A stretch of 64,000 bases of DNA. Origin: Malaya genurostris. Its lineage: Eukaryota > Arthropoda > Insecta > Diptera > Culicidae. Shown in pieces: positions 12,491 to 23,230 of the stretch (position 1 is its first letter; the number at the start of each line of letters is the position of its first letter). The stretch spans positions 74,621,514-74,685,513 of the forward strand of contig NC_080570.1 in the NCBI RefSeq assembly GCF_030247185.1, given 5' to 3'. The translations under genes were made by a program, and so were the position numbers. The notes beneath the pieces were generated by a model, which was given only the letters and a program-made list of their open reading frames with translations, had not been told where the DNA came from and made no database searches.

Positions 12491-13504
12491 TCAACAAAAT
12501 AAATTCAAATGTTTTGCATGATAAAAAGCATCATTCGAACAACATTTTGTAATATTTTGGTGTAAAAATAATGAGAAATAAGTCGGTGAAGAGGTATTTT
12601 TGAGTCGGTGAAGAGGTATTTTTTCTTAAAAATCATGATTTGCGGTTTCCACTGTATCTCAGCGCACACTAATCAGAAGTGAAAAATCAAAGCAGCATAG
12701 AAAGAGTAGAAATTTTTCTAGACCCCAAGTTTCTGTTTGATTTTTTTCTAATTTACGATTTTTCACGAAAAAAATCCGCCATTTTGTAGCTGTAATACCT
12801 TCCCAAAGTAACAAATAACCAAAATAAAACGTTGGGGTCTAGTTTTTTATAAGTAGAAAATGTGGGTAAAAATTGAAAAAAATTGGTTCAGTAGTTTTTT
12901 AATGACGGACTTTCAAAACCTGCTTTCGCGAAAAACGCGTTTAAAGTTTTTTGTCTATAAAATCAATGGAAACAATTCATTACTCTAGGGAGCCCGTATG
13001 GTGTAACATTTTAAAAAATATATATTTTTTCTTTTATAATTTATTATAATGAAACATTTCAAGAATGTCTTGTCAAGTTTTGAAGTCAATCGAAGTAGAA
13101 ATCTTGGGCCTGTGCGCCGAGCTCTTGCTTCTTCGTAGAATGAGATAGTCATACACAGAAAAAAATTATGAATTTTACAGGTGATGTAATTCTACAACCG
13201 ACACAATTCATAACAATTTAACTTGTCAAAAGACTAAATATTCCATTCCCACAGAACTTTACAGGCTCCAATTGTAATTTGCATTCGGCTACTATTAGTC
13301 GCTATGTGGATTTATATGCATCAATAATCCATCGAGCCGATATGTGCTTCTATGGCACAGTCGATTACTGCCGTGCTTTGCGAGCTAATGTTTCACGGTT
13401 CAAGTCGCGCTGTTTCTATCGATCTTTTGTTTTTTTTTTATTTCATTCGATTTTAGGCCATGTGATTTTTAAATCACATAATTTTACATGTTTTTGAATA
13501 TAAA
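12491..13504. other. Unassigned AT-rich DNA between two I-type fragments
   Basis: Flanked by an inverted I-type fragment on the left and a direct one on the right. Contains an 18 bp-scale tandem duplication (GAGTCGGTGAAGAGGTATTT, twice, at about 12572-12620). No coding frame or RNA gene recognised. It may itself be a repeat, but no second copy is in the window. Confidence 0.4.
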
Positions 13505-14255
13505 TTTGAGTGAAATCATTGCTGGCAAGAATGAACCGTTTTTTTTCTGGTAAAATAAGACAGTATCTGAACGCCATATTGAATAATAATCATCAAATCA
13601 TTATAGTCCCAGCTCATTGCTTTATTCCAGTCAATGAGAGAGTCGATAATGATGCAAACGTGGTCTTGAGGGTGAAATTTATTGCTTTCAACGAATACTA
13701 TATAGCACGTCTTGCCAAAGGCCAGCTGGTAGATTTCTTGGAATGAAGATGATCTGGGTCGGTGGATGCACTTATTATTCCTAAAATATCGACAAAGGCA
13801 TAGTTCAGGGTGCTGGATGTAGGTAGGGTTTAAATTCGTGTGATGTCAAGACTCATGTCCAATCACTACACGTTAGACGCACATCTCCTTCGAATGGGAC
13901 TCTCCGAGACAAATCATTGTGTTTGTGGCGAAGGCTATCAGGATATTGATCATGTCGTTTGCGTGGATGGAGTATCCAAACATTTTATTTTTTTCATGTT
14001 AGCCAAAAAAATGTTTTTTAAATGTAATTTATAACAGCTAATCGTTAGATAGAAACGGTGATTTTTAGTAGACTAATTACTGAATACTGAAAAACTGATA
14101 TGATATCTAAGAATATCAGTAATATGTTTGATTAAATACTAATCGTTGTGATTTTGTTCGAAATATATTAGGTTTATAGTATTCTATATTGTGGAAGCGA
14201 AGAAATACCAATGTAAATTGTCTTAAGAGATAAATGTATTAATGAAAAAAAATCA
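13505..14255 (+). pseudogene. Decayed I-type ORF2 3' end and 3' UTR
   Basis: The plus strand matches the RNase H end (IVPAHCFIPVNERVD), the MSRLMSNHYTLDAHLLR stretch and the zinc-like CVCGEGYQDIDHVV motif. Homology is lost near 13980. From about 14150 it matches the I-type 3' UTR, ending TTAATGAAAAAAAA at 14250. More divergent than the 46.1 kb copy, so older. No clear TSD. Confidence 0.8.
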
Positions 14256-17227
14256 TTCACTTGTAACTGAAGCATTCATTCACATTTAATTCGTTTCGTA
14301 AAAATATTTCCGAGCAGTAGGTGAAATAACCGTCGATGAGTGCAAATTATTCATTCATCACAAAAATTTTGGATGACTTTTCTAGACAGTTTTATTATTG
14401 TGATAATATATGTGTTTCTAATATCAGGTACGCATAATATGTCAATTATACTAATTCTAGATCAGAATCGGTCAACTAAATAAACTAGGGAGCACATATT
14501 AAAATAACTAATTTAGTAAACGATTGGCATAATTCAAGTCATGAAAAGAAAGTTTAAAAGTACAATTTAGCTTCTGATAAGATATACTGTGTACATGAAA
14601 CCTCGTGTCATTGTACCAAGTTTCTTGTTTATAAACAGAATCGAATTACGACCACCCGTGCAGTCTAAAAGCAACTCGTGTCATTAAGCGCATATTTACC
14701 GCGTAGAGTTAGATTTATTTTCTATGAAAATAACTGGTTGAGATTTAGACTTTTCTTTGCCTAGCCAACTGCATTCCAACCGGGGTCTGTTCTTCTTCGT
14801 CGCCACTGTTGTTTTTCCCGACAATTTACTGTAGACTAATGAGTGCACCATATGACGATAAGTTATGAGTAGAACCACAAAACCAAACCGCCCCCCAAAC
14901 AAAACTAACAACTGCTCTCGTTTTTATTAACGAGTTCCACACTAGAGGAACTGAATGAATTAAATCACGCACAGTATGAAAACAACAACGACTGGCATGG
15001 GAGCATCTGGTCGAGCCAGATACTGATCGATCCATGAACAGAGACACCCAACGATAGAGTAGAGCAGTGGAAAATGAATGGACTTCCAAAAGGGCCTTAA
15101 TTTGTTTAGCCTGACCGCCGTCACAGTCGTCTTTCGGGGGCATGTTGTGATGCGCAGGCATCACAGTAGATTGGACGAAGCAGTTTTCTGATCTGTTCAG
15201 GTATATTGAAGAGGTGAAAATGTTAATTTCATCTTTTATTACATCAGTTCTCTGCTTTTGTTGTATGTATCAGCAGCAGGAACTTGATATTTGGAAGCTG
15301 CGGTTCGCTGCAGGTTTCGAATTTTGTCTGCCTTGAACTCGAGTCGAAACTGGAAGCGTTTAAACCATCATGAGACCTACTGTCAGCTCTGGGTACGTTG
15401 CCTGCCTTTCAACTGATTCTGGTATTCTGGTTCTCTGAGTTTGGTTTCTGATGCTGCCACGCTTTTGGTTTTGACTGTTACCAAACCAAAACGAGCCGAG
15501 TGCATGTGGTTTGGTGGCCACATTTGCCTATGCATGCAGTCAAGACAATGTTGCGGTTATGTTTATATTAGGCCCAGCCACGTGCTAGCCATCTGGTTTA
15601 ACATTTCTATTCCAAGGCTAGGTCCCTATTGGATGATCCTGTGGAAACCCATGACCGGTTTACCCACCGATGTGTTGGTTAAATTCATTTGCCTAATGAG
15701 TTCAATCAATCAGAACTGTGAATGAGAAATAGATGTGTCTATCCGAGTATTTAGCATAGTTTTAAGTGCTAATGTAATAAAGCGGGACGTGATGACAGCA
15801 ATATACATGCAGGTATCAAGAGATGGAATTACGATGATTGAGATTCAATCTAACTATGCGGGGCAGAGCTCATCACTACACCCAAAACCAAAATCTATGG
15901 TTGTATTGATTGAAATGTAAAAACGATTCATGTTAGCATCGGTGTAGATTGGCTGTAGATAGAATACCACCGAGAGCGACACATGGTCCATTGAGAGCCT
16001 TTGTGATGACTCCTGTCATTGTACAATGCAAAAAACCGGCTCAAAATTCCATGTTAAAATAATTGCAAACCAAATTTTTGCACCCGATTCAATCGCAGCA
16101 ATTAACACCCATTATTTTCGCTTTTATTCGTTTGAATATGGTCTTCCACATTATCAACGAGGAGCCTAAGAAGCTGAAGGATTTTCAGCAAAGAACCAAA
16201 CACCCGGTATAAAAGCTATGCTAACACCATAATGTAAGTTGCTAACGACCCATCCTAGACAACAATCTGTTAAGAGGATTATATGTGAAATCCTGCAACA
16301 ATTGATGGTACAATGAATTGACTTAGCGAGTGTGATGATCGGAGATGCGAAGATTTCTTCTCTGTGAAACAGCACCGAAGAGGTACATTAATTTGCTGAC
16401 GTTATGCATAGGCGAAGATTTAGGCAATCAAATTTCAATTCGATTTCAAGTCAGCTTAGGAGAACAAAACAATCTCTTTCAGTCGGCACTCTTGACAGGG
16501 AGTGAACCTATGTGATCCCATCCATTGAGCTACCTTTTCGTCACTACTGGCAATTAACTTAATTCATTGCGTTGTAGATAAGATTTATGACCTGTTCGTC
16601 AAACGAAAACAACAATGAATCCAAGTTTAAAATTGGACAACCCACCCAACCGGTTAACGACTTGAATACTATACCGAAATCAGTCGTAACCTTAGTCATA
16701 TAAAACTTCTTCTTTCTTCATCTGCTTGTGTTTGGTGGAATGAGCTAAGCTGATTTTCAAACGATATTTAAGATAATCTTTGTTTTCTGTTGGTCACATT
16801 TATTTACTATGGCAGTTTTACTCGAAACCGAACGTCTTACTTCCGTCATTGTAATTACTTTTACAATGTCAATCGGTCTACAATCAACAGATTGCGATTC
16901 TTCTCTTGTGATTCTAAGTAGAAGAATAAAAGCAAATTAAATGTGTACTGTTTTTCTCATCTCTTCTCCTAAACGAACGAGTTGCATAAAATGGGAGTTT
17001 TGTTTGAATACAGAACACTATCTGTTTCAAAATTCGAATGATGAGGAACTGATCCGAATGAAATAGTTTACATGTACACAGATTTGGACATCGCATTCGA
17101 ATGCTGTGAACAGATAGCCAAACCAGAACATTATTTCCCGTTGAGAGCATAGTGAGTTTTATTGTAGGTTTTCTGTTTTCGTAAATAGTTTATATAACCA
17201 TATTATAACGCGAAATTCAATCAAGTA
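14256..17227. other. About 3 kb with nothing recognised
   Basis: Moderately AT-rich, with no similarity to other parts of the window. Open frames on the minus strand near 14.7-15.2 kb and plus strand near 15.4-15.9 kb show no domains. This is one of the few unique-looking stretches and could hold regulatory DNA or intron. Confidence 0.4.
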
Positions 17228-18281
17228 CACTAAAACCTTAATTTACGCTACTTGTTTTACGCGTTTTATTTGATAAAACGCGATTTTTTATTTAATTTAC
17301 GTGATGATCACGTAAAAAAAGGTTTTTGCAAAATGAAGGAAATCTCAATTTATATACATATACAAAACAATCTAGCATGATTCAGGGAATTGAATATTGT
17401 CAAATGTACATTAATTAATTGTTTATTTTCAAAGAATCTAAATAAGATCCAAGAATTATCTGGAAAACAAATATTATATATAATCACTTTTATATGACTA
17501 TTGAGTGCGGTATGTAATCATAGTACTATTTACAGAAAATTGACATACTGTGATAAGATCTGTAGAAGAATTTGTACATCCAAAACCTCATCGGAAAAGG
17601 CCTTAAGAACTACCAGTGTAACAAACTGCATTAATAAACTTATCGTTCTCGTTCTCCATATTCGTGATGCCACATGCGATCAATAGGACAATTGTGATCT
17701 CTAGGCCTGCAGTAGTAGCTTTATGACTATGAACAGCATTGAAAAATTATACATATACTTACATGTTCTCACTGAAGATCTTGGACGACTGGGAATGTTC
17801 CGATCTAAACACATAAGTTCGCAGTATGTAGCTCTACGACTATGAACAGCATTGAAAAACTATACATAGACTGCTGTATGCTCGAGTAGATCTTAAGACC
17901 TGTTTTCACCGAAGTTTAGGGCGACTGTGAACCTACCTGCAACAACTATAAACAGACAAGTAAGCAATGTGTAGCTCTAAAAGTATGAATCACAAACAAA
18001 AAAAGCATTAACCGTTATACTTCTTGCTGTGACACAGTGTAGTCCCTATTGGCAATACTCCAAGTAGTTCTTGGATCTTGCAACATCGCTCAAGCATTTC
18101 CATAATATAAGAGGGTCTCAGACGCTGAAGCATCGGATGTAGTAGGATTGTTTATGTTATTTACACTAAAATGCAATGAAATTAAAAAAAAACCTTTTTC
18201 TACGCGAAAAAATTGAAATAACGCGATATTTTATTTAATTTACGCACCCCCGCTCTGCGCGTAAATTGAGGTTCTAGTGTA
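17226..18281. mobile_element. pogo/Tigger-like non-coding element (MITE-like)
   Basis: Element 17228-18279 (1,052 bp) lies between TA dinucleotides. The left end reads CACTAAAACCTTAATTTACG and the right end, inverted, reads CACTAGAACCTCAATTTACG, so 18 of 20 terminal bases match. Sub-terminal inverted similarity continues for about 100 bp (ACGCGATxTTTTATTTAATTTACG and AAAAAGGTTTTT). No transposase frame. TA flanks and AACCTNNATTTACG-type ends resemble pogo/Tigger-like elements (inference). Confidence 0.75.
17705..18010 (+). repeat. Degenerate internal tandem repeat of the pogo-like element
   Basis: A motif of about 40 bp (GTAGCTCTACGACTATGAAC and the following ATTGAAAAAYTATACATA) occurs at about 17712 and 17828, and a weaker version at about 17970. 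The spacing is about 116 and 141 bp. It lies wholly inside the inverted-repeat element. Confidence 0.6.
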
Positions 18282-18574
18282 CTTTGAATTTCATGTCTAA
18301 ATGACTCAACATGAGCTACGTCTAAGAGAAAGGTTACTGTTCTTCATGTTCTTCCCTACGTTAAATAATTTTTCCAGACTCTTCGCTCGCTTCAAAATTA
18401 TTTTACCATATTTTAGTGTTCAAAGGGCTATTTTTATCAACGACGTGAAATTTGGAAATTACTTGTGAATTGTTATAGCTGTAACTTCTTCGTTATCAAA
18501 CAACTCTAATCAAATTATTTTCATTTACTCTTTTCAGTAGATTTTTTAGTTTTTGAAGAAGCGTCCAGCTTTTA
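18282..18574. other. Short AT-rich spacer
   Basis: Between the pogo-like element and the next modular repeat. Nothing recognised. Confidence 0.4.
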
Positions 18575-20315
18575 TAACCCCTTTTTACCTCTTTTTATAA
18601 ATAAAAAAATAGGTATAGAATACGCTCAAACTTTAGAAATTATTTTCGAGGCCCCGAGGGCCGAATGACATATACCAATCGATTCAGCTCGACGAACTAA
18701 GCAAATGTCCGTGTGTGTGTCTGTATGTGTGTTGTCAACTAAGAGGTCGAGATCTCAGAGATGGCTGGACCGATTTTGATCAAACTTATCGCAAATGAAA
18801 GGTCTCCCCGTCACCCTGAACGCTATTGAATGTTTTTGAGATCGGATGTTTACTTTTTGAGTTATACGAAGTTGTATGTCAAAATTTTCAGTTTTTTGAC
18901 AGTATCTGTCACAATTGACCTTGAAAATAGAATATGTTTTCGGACTTAGATTCCGCACGGTAATACCTATCCAATAAGCCATAGATTGTCCGTTCATTCG
19001 TTAATTTTTAACGGAGATATCGACATTTTTGTATAAGCGACTATTTCCCCTATTCCATCAGTAGAAGTTTTGAGCGCCGTCTGGCAAAGAAATGCTTGGG
19101 AGTAACATAAAACGCGATTTTTCATACTGTTACATACATTTGTTTTTAAGTACCCAAAAGACTGTGTACAGTACGATATTTTACCTCGGACCGATTCCAG
19201 CACGGTTCGTTTTTGGCAACATGATCGTTCGAATATGCCATATGTAAACCAGATGATGGCAGAATTTTCGAGTTGAAAGCAATTCTATAATTATATTGAT
19301 TTAAACTACTTACAGCAATAAATGCTGGAAGATCATAACAGCCACATACCATTCGAATTAGTTCGTCGAGATCAGCAAATGCGTGTGAAAAATAATTTCA
19401 CTCAATTTTTTCGGAGATGACTCAACCGTTTTCTACAAACTCAGATTCATATGAAAAGATGTATACACCCAAACAAAGTTCCTGAATTATGTTTGGTTCC
19501 GACCTCTGGTTCTGGAACTACAGGATGATATGTGAAACGAAAAACTGTGTAACTCGTAGATGGCTGAACCGATCTAAGATTCAAACGAAAAGTTTTAAGA
19601 TTCACAAAAAACATCTTGTTTTTGTAGATCCAACTTCGGTTTCAGAGATACAGGGTGATTAGTATAAAAATGTATATTTCACATAAATTAATCAGGTTTA
19701 TCGGGTTAGCAGATTTTTATAGTCGATAACCAAATAAACTTATTTCATTTTTTGTTGTATTCAGTTTTCGTTTCGGAAGGCACCCAAAAATTTAATTCGC
19801 ACTACGATTTCTCAAAGATGTCTACATTGATTTTCAAACATTTTGAAACAAATGTAAACTATACAGCTACTCAGGTGAATTTGTCTGACTTCGGCTACAC
19901 CGAATTTCGAATTCCAGTTCCAGTATCGAATCGTTTCTCAAAGCTCAATCGTTTTCTCAAAAAAAAAAGCCAAATCGAATTTTAGAAACAAAAGTTCAAA
20001 TTATAATAAATCCAATTTTATCCAATTCTGACTTCCGATTTTGGAATTGTAGGATGATGAATTTTTAAAATTCAAAGCGATATAGAAGCTGACAATCCCG
20101 AAAGCTTTAAAGTTGGACTCAAAAATATTGCAATTTATTCGTCATATGGCTATACGAATCGGTTTGGGTTATCACGTTTAGATTCAAATTCGATCCGATT
20201 TGCAGTTTAGACTTTATAGAGTAATGAGAGATTAAAATCTCAAATTGCCACTTAAAACGACGGACATTAGAATAATGTTATGAAAACTGAAATACCAAAG
20301 AATATTAATGCAAAA
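18575..20315 (+). repeat. Modular repeat (GGCTGAACC family), long copy 2
   Basis: It shares its whole architecture with the copies at 2041 and 54140: the T-rich head, CATATACCAATCGATTCAG, a GTGTGTGT run, the module array and the CACTACGATTTCTCAAAGATG segment near 19800. It has a stretch at about 18860-19330 (GTTTTTTGACAGTATCTGTC onward) that copy 1 lacks and copy 3 keeps, so copy 1 is an internal-deletion form. Non-coding. Confidence 0.75.
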
Positions 20316-20628
20316 AACAAGTATGTTTTTTTAAATAGTGTCCAAAAAGTTTCGTTTTTTGAACTTTTCAAAAATTCATGTGTATGTATGGATAAAACTA
20401 AGTATTACTAAATCTGCACAACATTACGTAACACGTTTTGTAAAGAAAATATTTAATGCAGGGTCTCTATCTTGACCGGATTGAAGGAGCACCCATTCAT
20501 AGGATACAATGAATATTAATACAGGGTGATTTTTTAAGAGCTTGAGAACTTTTTTAAACAATAAAACGCATAAAATTTGCAAAATCTCATCGGTTCTTTA
20601 TTTTAAACGTTAGATTGGTACATGACAT

Positions 20629-21339
20629 TTACTTTTTGAAGATAATTTCATTTAAATGTTGACCGCGGCTGCGTCTTAGGTGGTCCATTCGGAAAGTCCA
20701 ATTTTGGGCAACTTTTTCGAGCATTTCGGCCGGAATAGCCCGAATTTCTTCGGAAATGTTGTCTTCCAAAGCTGGAATAGTTACTGGCTTATTTCTGTAG
20801 ACTTTAGACTTGACGTAGCCCCACAAAAAATAGTCTAAAGGCGTCAAATCGCATGATCTTGGTGGCCAACTTACCGGTCCATTTCTTGAGATGAATTGTT
20901 CTCCGAAGTTTTCCCTCAAAATGGCCATAGAATCGCGAGCTGTGTGGCATGTAGCGCCATCTTGTTGAAACCACATGTCAACCAAGTTCAGTTCTTCCAT
21001 TTTTGGCAACAAAAAGTTTGTTAGCATCGAACGATAGCGATCGCCATTCACTGTAACGTTGCGTCCAACAGCATCTTTGAAAAAATACGGTCCAATGATT
21101 CCACCAGCGTACAAACCACACCAAACAGTGCATTTTTCGGGATGCATGGGCAGTTCTTGAACGGCTTCTGGTTGCTCTTCACTCCAAATGCGGCAATTTT
21201 GCTTATTTACGTAGCCATTCAACCAGAAATGAGCCTCATCGCTGAACAAAATTTGTCGATAAAAAAGCGGATTTTCTGCCAACCTTTTTAGGGCCCATTC
21301 ACTGATTTGCAAGCGTTGCTCGTTAGTAAGTCTATTCAT
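20629..21339 (-). CDS. DD41D (rosa-like) transposase, catalytic domain
   Basis: A 236-residue open frame starting at a real ATG (complement of 21337-21339). Catalytic Asp are at residue 34 (LFSDEAHFW), 127 (FQQDGATCH) and 169 (TPLDYFLWG). That gives 41 residues between the second and third Asp, the spacing of the rosa-like DD41D mariner group. Full-length relatives have an extra N-terminal helix-turn-helix domain of roughly 100 residues that is not present here. The protein could fold as a catalytic core but lacks the end-recognition domain, so it is probably inactive alone. No stop or frameshift interrupts it, which implies a recent copy. Confidence 0.85.
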   Translation of the reverse strand: MNRLTNEQRLQISEWALKRLAENPLFYRQILFSDEAHFWLNGYVNKQNCRIWSEEQPEAVQELPMHPEKCTVWCGLYAGGIIGPYFFKDAVGRNVTVNGDRYRSMLTNFLLPKMEELNLVDMWFQQDGATCHTARDSMAILRENFGEQFISRNGPVSWPPRSCDLTPLDYFLWGYVKSKVYRNKPVTIPALEDNISEEIRAIPAEMLEKVAQNWTFRMDHLRRSRGQHLNEIIFKK

Positions 21340-21360
21340 GATGAAATGTCAGAGCATACT

Positions 21361-21444
21361 GAGCAAATAATAATGCATGAAAATCATAACCTCAAAAAAT
21401 CTGAGCAAATACTAATGCATGAAAATCCTAACCTCAAAAAAATC
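21361..21444 (+). repeat. 42 bp unit repeated twice at the DD41D 5' end
   Basis: GAGCAAATAATAATGCATGA begins at 21361 and a near-identical unit begins at 21403. Each carries ATGCATGAAAATC and AACCTCAAAAAA. Sub-terminal direct repeats of this kind often act as transposase binding sites (family knowledge); here that role is inference. Confidence 0.75.
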
Positions 21445-21452
21445 ACCTTTTA

Positions 21453-22349
21453 TATCAGGAGCTTGATTGTGCCATGTGAAAGATTCGGTCGTCCCACGAC
21501 AATAGGACCCGATTACAGTCGAAAGCATTTAACATTTTAAAAAAGGATAATCGAAATAAAATTAGTTTAAAAATGACCTTTAAAATTAGGAATTGATTGA
21601 TTGAAGGAAATCTGATTTGTTTTCAATGACAAATAAAGATGTATGATTTTAACAAATAAAAGCGTATGTTGAAATACTAATCATTTTAGGGTTATATCTT
21701 ATCATTTATTTCAACTGCAAAGTTTATAAATCCAAAGCACTAATAGCACACTATTACCTGTATTTAAAGACAGTTCTTTTCAAAATGATTTTGCATGTTA
21801 AATTTACTATATAATTGTTTGTCGAGAAATTGACAGAAACTCACAAGTATAATATTTGTTCAAATATCTAATTTTCTCTCTTTTGTCACTATTTCAATAA
21901 AATAAATCGTTACGTGGAACCCAAATTTAGTTACATTGGACAATCATTACAATTGGTCAATGAACTTTCGCCTAAATTCCCAACCAAACTCAACGACTCA
22001 TAGATCTGGCGTACGACAAGTGGTGCTTTGGATCGCTACACAAAGTGAACTTTCTCATTTACTTGTTTACTCACGTTAGAAATGTTTGGTAATTTCATAT
22101 CACCCATGGTGTAATTGTATGGGTTTAATATATATGTACACCACCCCGATGACATCGGTCTCAAAATTAGTTTACAATATGTAACACGTAAATGAATTGA
22201 ATTTCGTAAGTGTTTTGTATGTGCACAAGTTTTAATAAAAAAAGCCATTGCCCACCCCAGACGCAGAACGCAATTGCTTTGGTAAAAATAATTATAAACT
22301 TACAATGTCATGGTAATCTGTTTATATTATGTTTGTTTGGTCCGTAAGC
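21453..22349. other. AT-rich DNA, nothing recognised
   Basis: No copy of a repeat seen elsewhere in the window and no convincing coding frame. Confidence 0.4.
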
Positions 22350-22566
22350 AGTAGAGATGATTGGGTATCGGGCATGGATCGGGAACGAGTAACGATTTTT
22401 TCATTGTGAATCGTTACGGGTCGGGTTCGGGTACAACAATTTGGTCGGGTTTCGGGTATTTGAACTCGACTTCCAAAGCTTTTTCGGGTTCGGGTCGGGT
22501 ACGGGTAAAGATATTTATAGTTTAGCGGGTACGGGTCGGGTTCGGGTTTGGGTCGGGTACTAGTAT
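22350..22566 (+). repeat. GGGTCGGG/TTCGGGT minisatellite-like array
   Basis: Irregular repetition of CGGGT, GGGTCGGG, TTCGGGTA and TACGGGT with short AT-rich interruptions. It is strongly G-rich on the plus strand and very unlike the flanking AT-rich DNA. A related piece with TTTTTTCATTGT, GATC and GGTTCGGGTACAA follows the intervening modular repeat, at about 23165-23222. Confidence 0.75.
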
Positions 22567-23165
22567 TTTTTGCTTTCTCATATAGAAAGGTTAAGCAATC
22601 ACTGTGAAAACCAACTTGTCATATACCATTCGACTCAGTTCATATGTGTATGTGCGTATGTGTGTATGTAACGTTTTTTTGCACTAACTTTTCTCAGAGA
22701 TGGCTGAACCGATTTTCACCAACTTAGATTCAAATGAAAGGTCTGGTGGTCCCATACAAAATTCCTGAATATTGTTTGGATCCGACTTCCGGTTCGGGGT
22801 TATGGGTTAAAATGTGCATACAAATGAAAATATGTGTTCTAACTTTTCTCATAGATGGCGCGACCGATTTTCACAAACGTAGGTTCAAATGATAGGTCCT
22901 GGTATCCCATACGTAATTCCTGAATTTCATCCGGATCCGACTTCCGGAACCAGAAATATAGGGTAAAGCGTGTTAAAAAATTTCTAAATCGACCTCAAAT
23001 CTTCTCCAATTGATAGTTTTTGTCAGTAGACAGCCAAACAAACCGATTTCGGTTATATTCTCAAGAATCGAAGAAAATTATTTTGAAGAATACCACAGTA
23101 TTATATATGATAGTATGATTGATATGAGAAAGGCATCATTACACCACTAGGTGGATTAAAACAGG
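22567..23165 (+). repeat. Modular repeat, compact copy with both ends
   Basis: About 600 bp. It begins GCTTTCTCATATAGAAAGGT and ends ATATGAGAAAGGCATC followed by ACACCACTAGGTGGATTAAA. The head hairpin and the near-terminal GAGAAAGGC are inverted relative to each other. In between are two tandem modules of about 165 bp, each with GATGGCTGAACC/GATGGCGCGACC, CAAATGAAAGGTC and GGATCCGACTTCCGG. It sits inside the GGGTCGGG array, so it looks inserted. Confidence 0.75.
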
Positions 23166-23230
23166 TTTTTTCATTGTCGATCAGGTGCGGGTCTGGTTCG
23201 GGTACAAGAAATTGCTTACCCTTCCATTTC
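23166..23230 (+). repeat. Continuation of the GGGTCGGG array
   Basis: TTTTTTCATTGTCGATC followed by GGTGCGGGTCTGGTTCGGGT repeats the organisation at about 22393-22450, beyond the inserted modular repeat. Confidence 0.6.

Larger units (their letters stand above)
20520..21452 (-). mobile_element. DD41D (rosa-like) transposon, copy A
   Basis: The element is 20522-21450 (929 bp) between TA dinucleotides. Ends are short inverted repeats: CAGGGTGATTTTTTAAG at the left, and AAAGGTGATTTTTTTGAG when the right end is read inverted. It carries the catalytic part of a transposase on the minus strand. The right (5') end contains a 42 bp unit repeated twice (starting 21361 and 21403). The N-terminal DNA-binding coding region is missing. 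Near-identical sequence recurs at 51.9 and 54.2 kb with a different right end. Confidence 0.88.

Noticed and set aside
14826..15164. 112-codon minus-strand frame with Cys and Ser runs
   Set aside because: No recognisable domain, no homologous copy in the window, and overlapping frames are equally long.
20840..21000. Assigning copy A as DD36D
   Set aside because: 36 residues separate the second Asp from the Asp of CDLTP. By comparison with mariner the catalytic third Asp is the one in PLDYFLW, giving 41.
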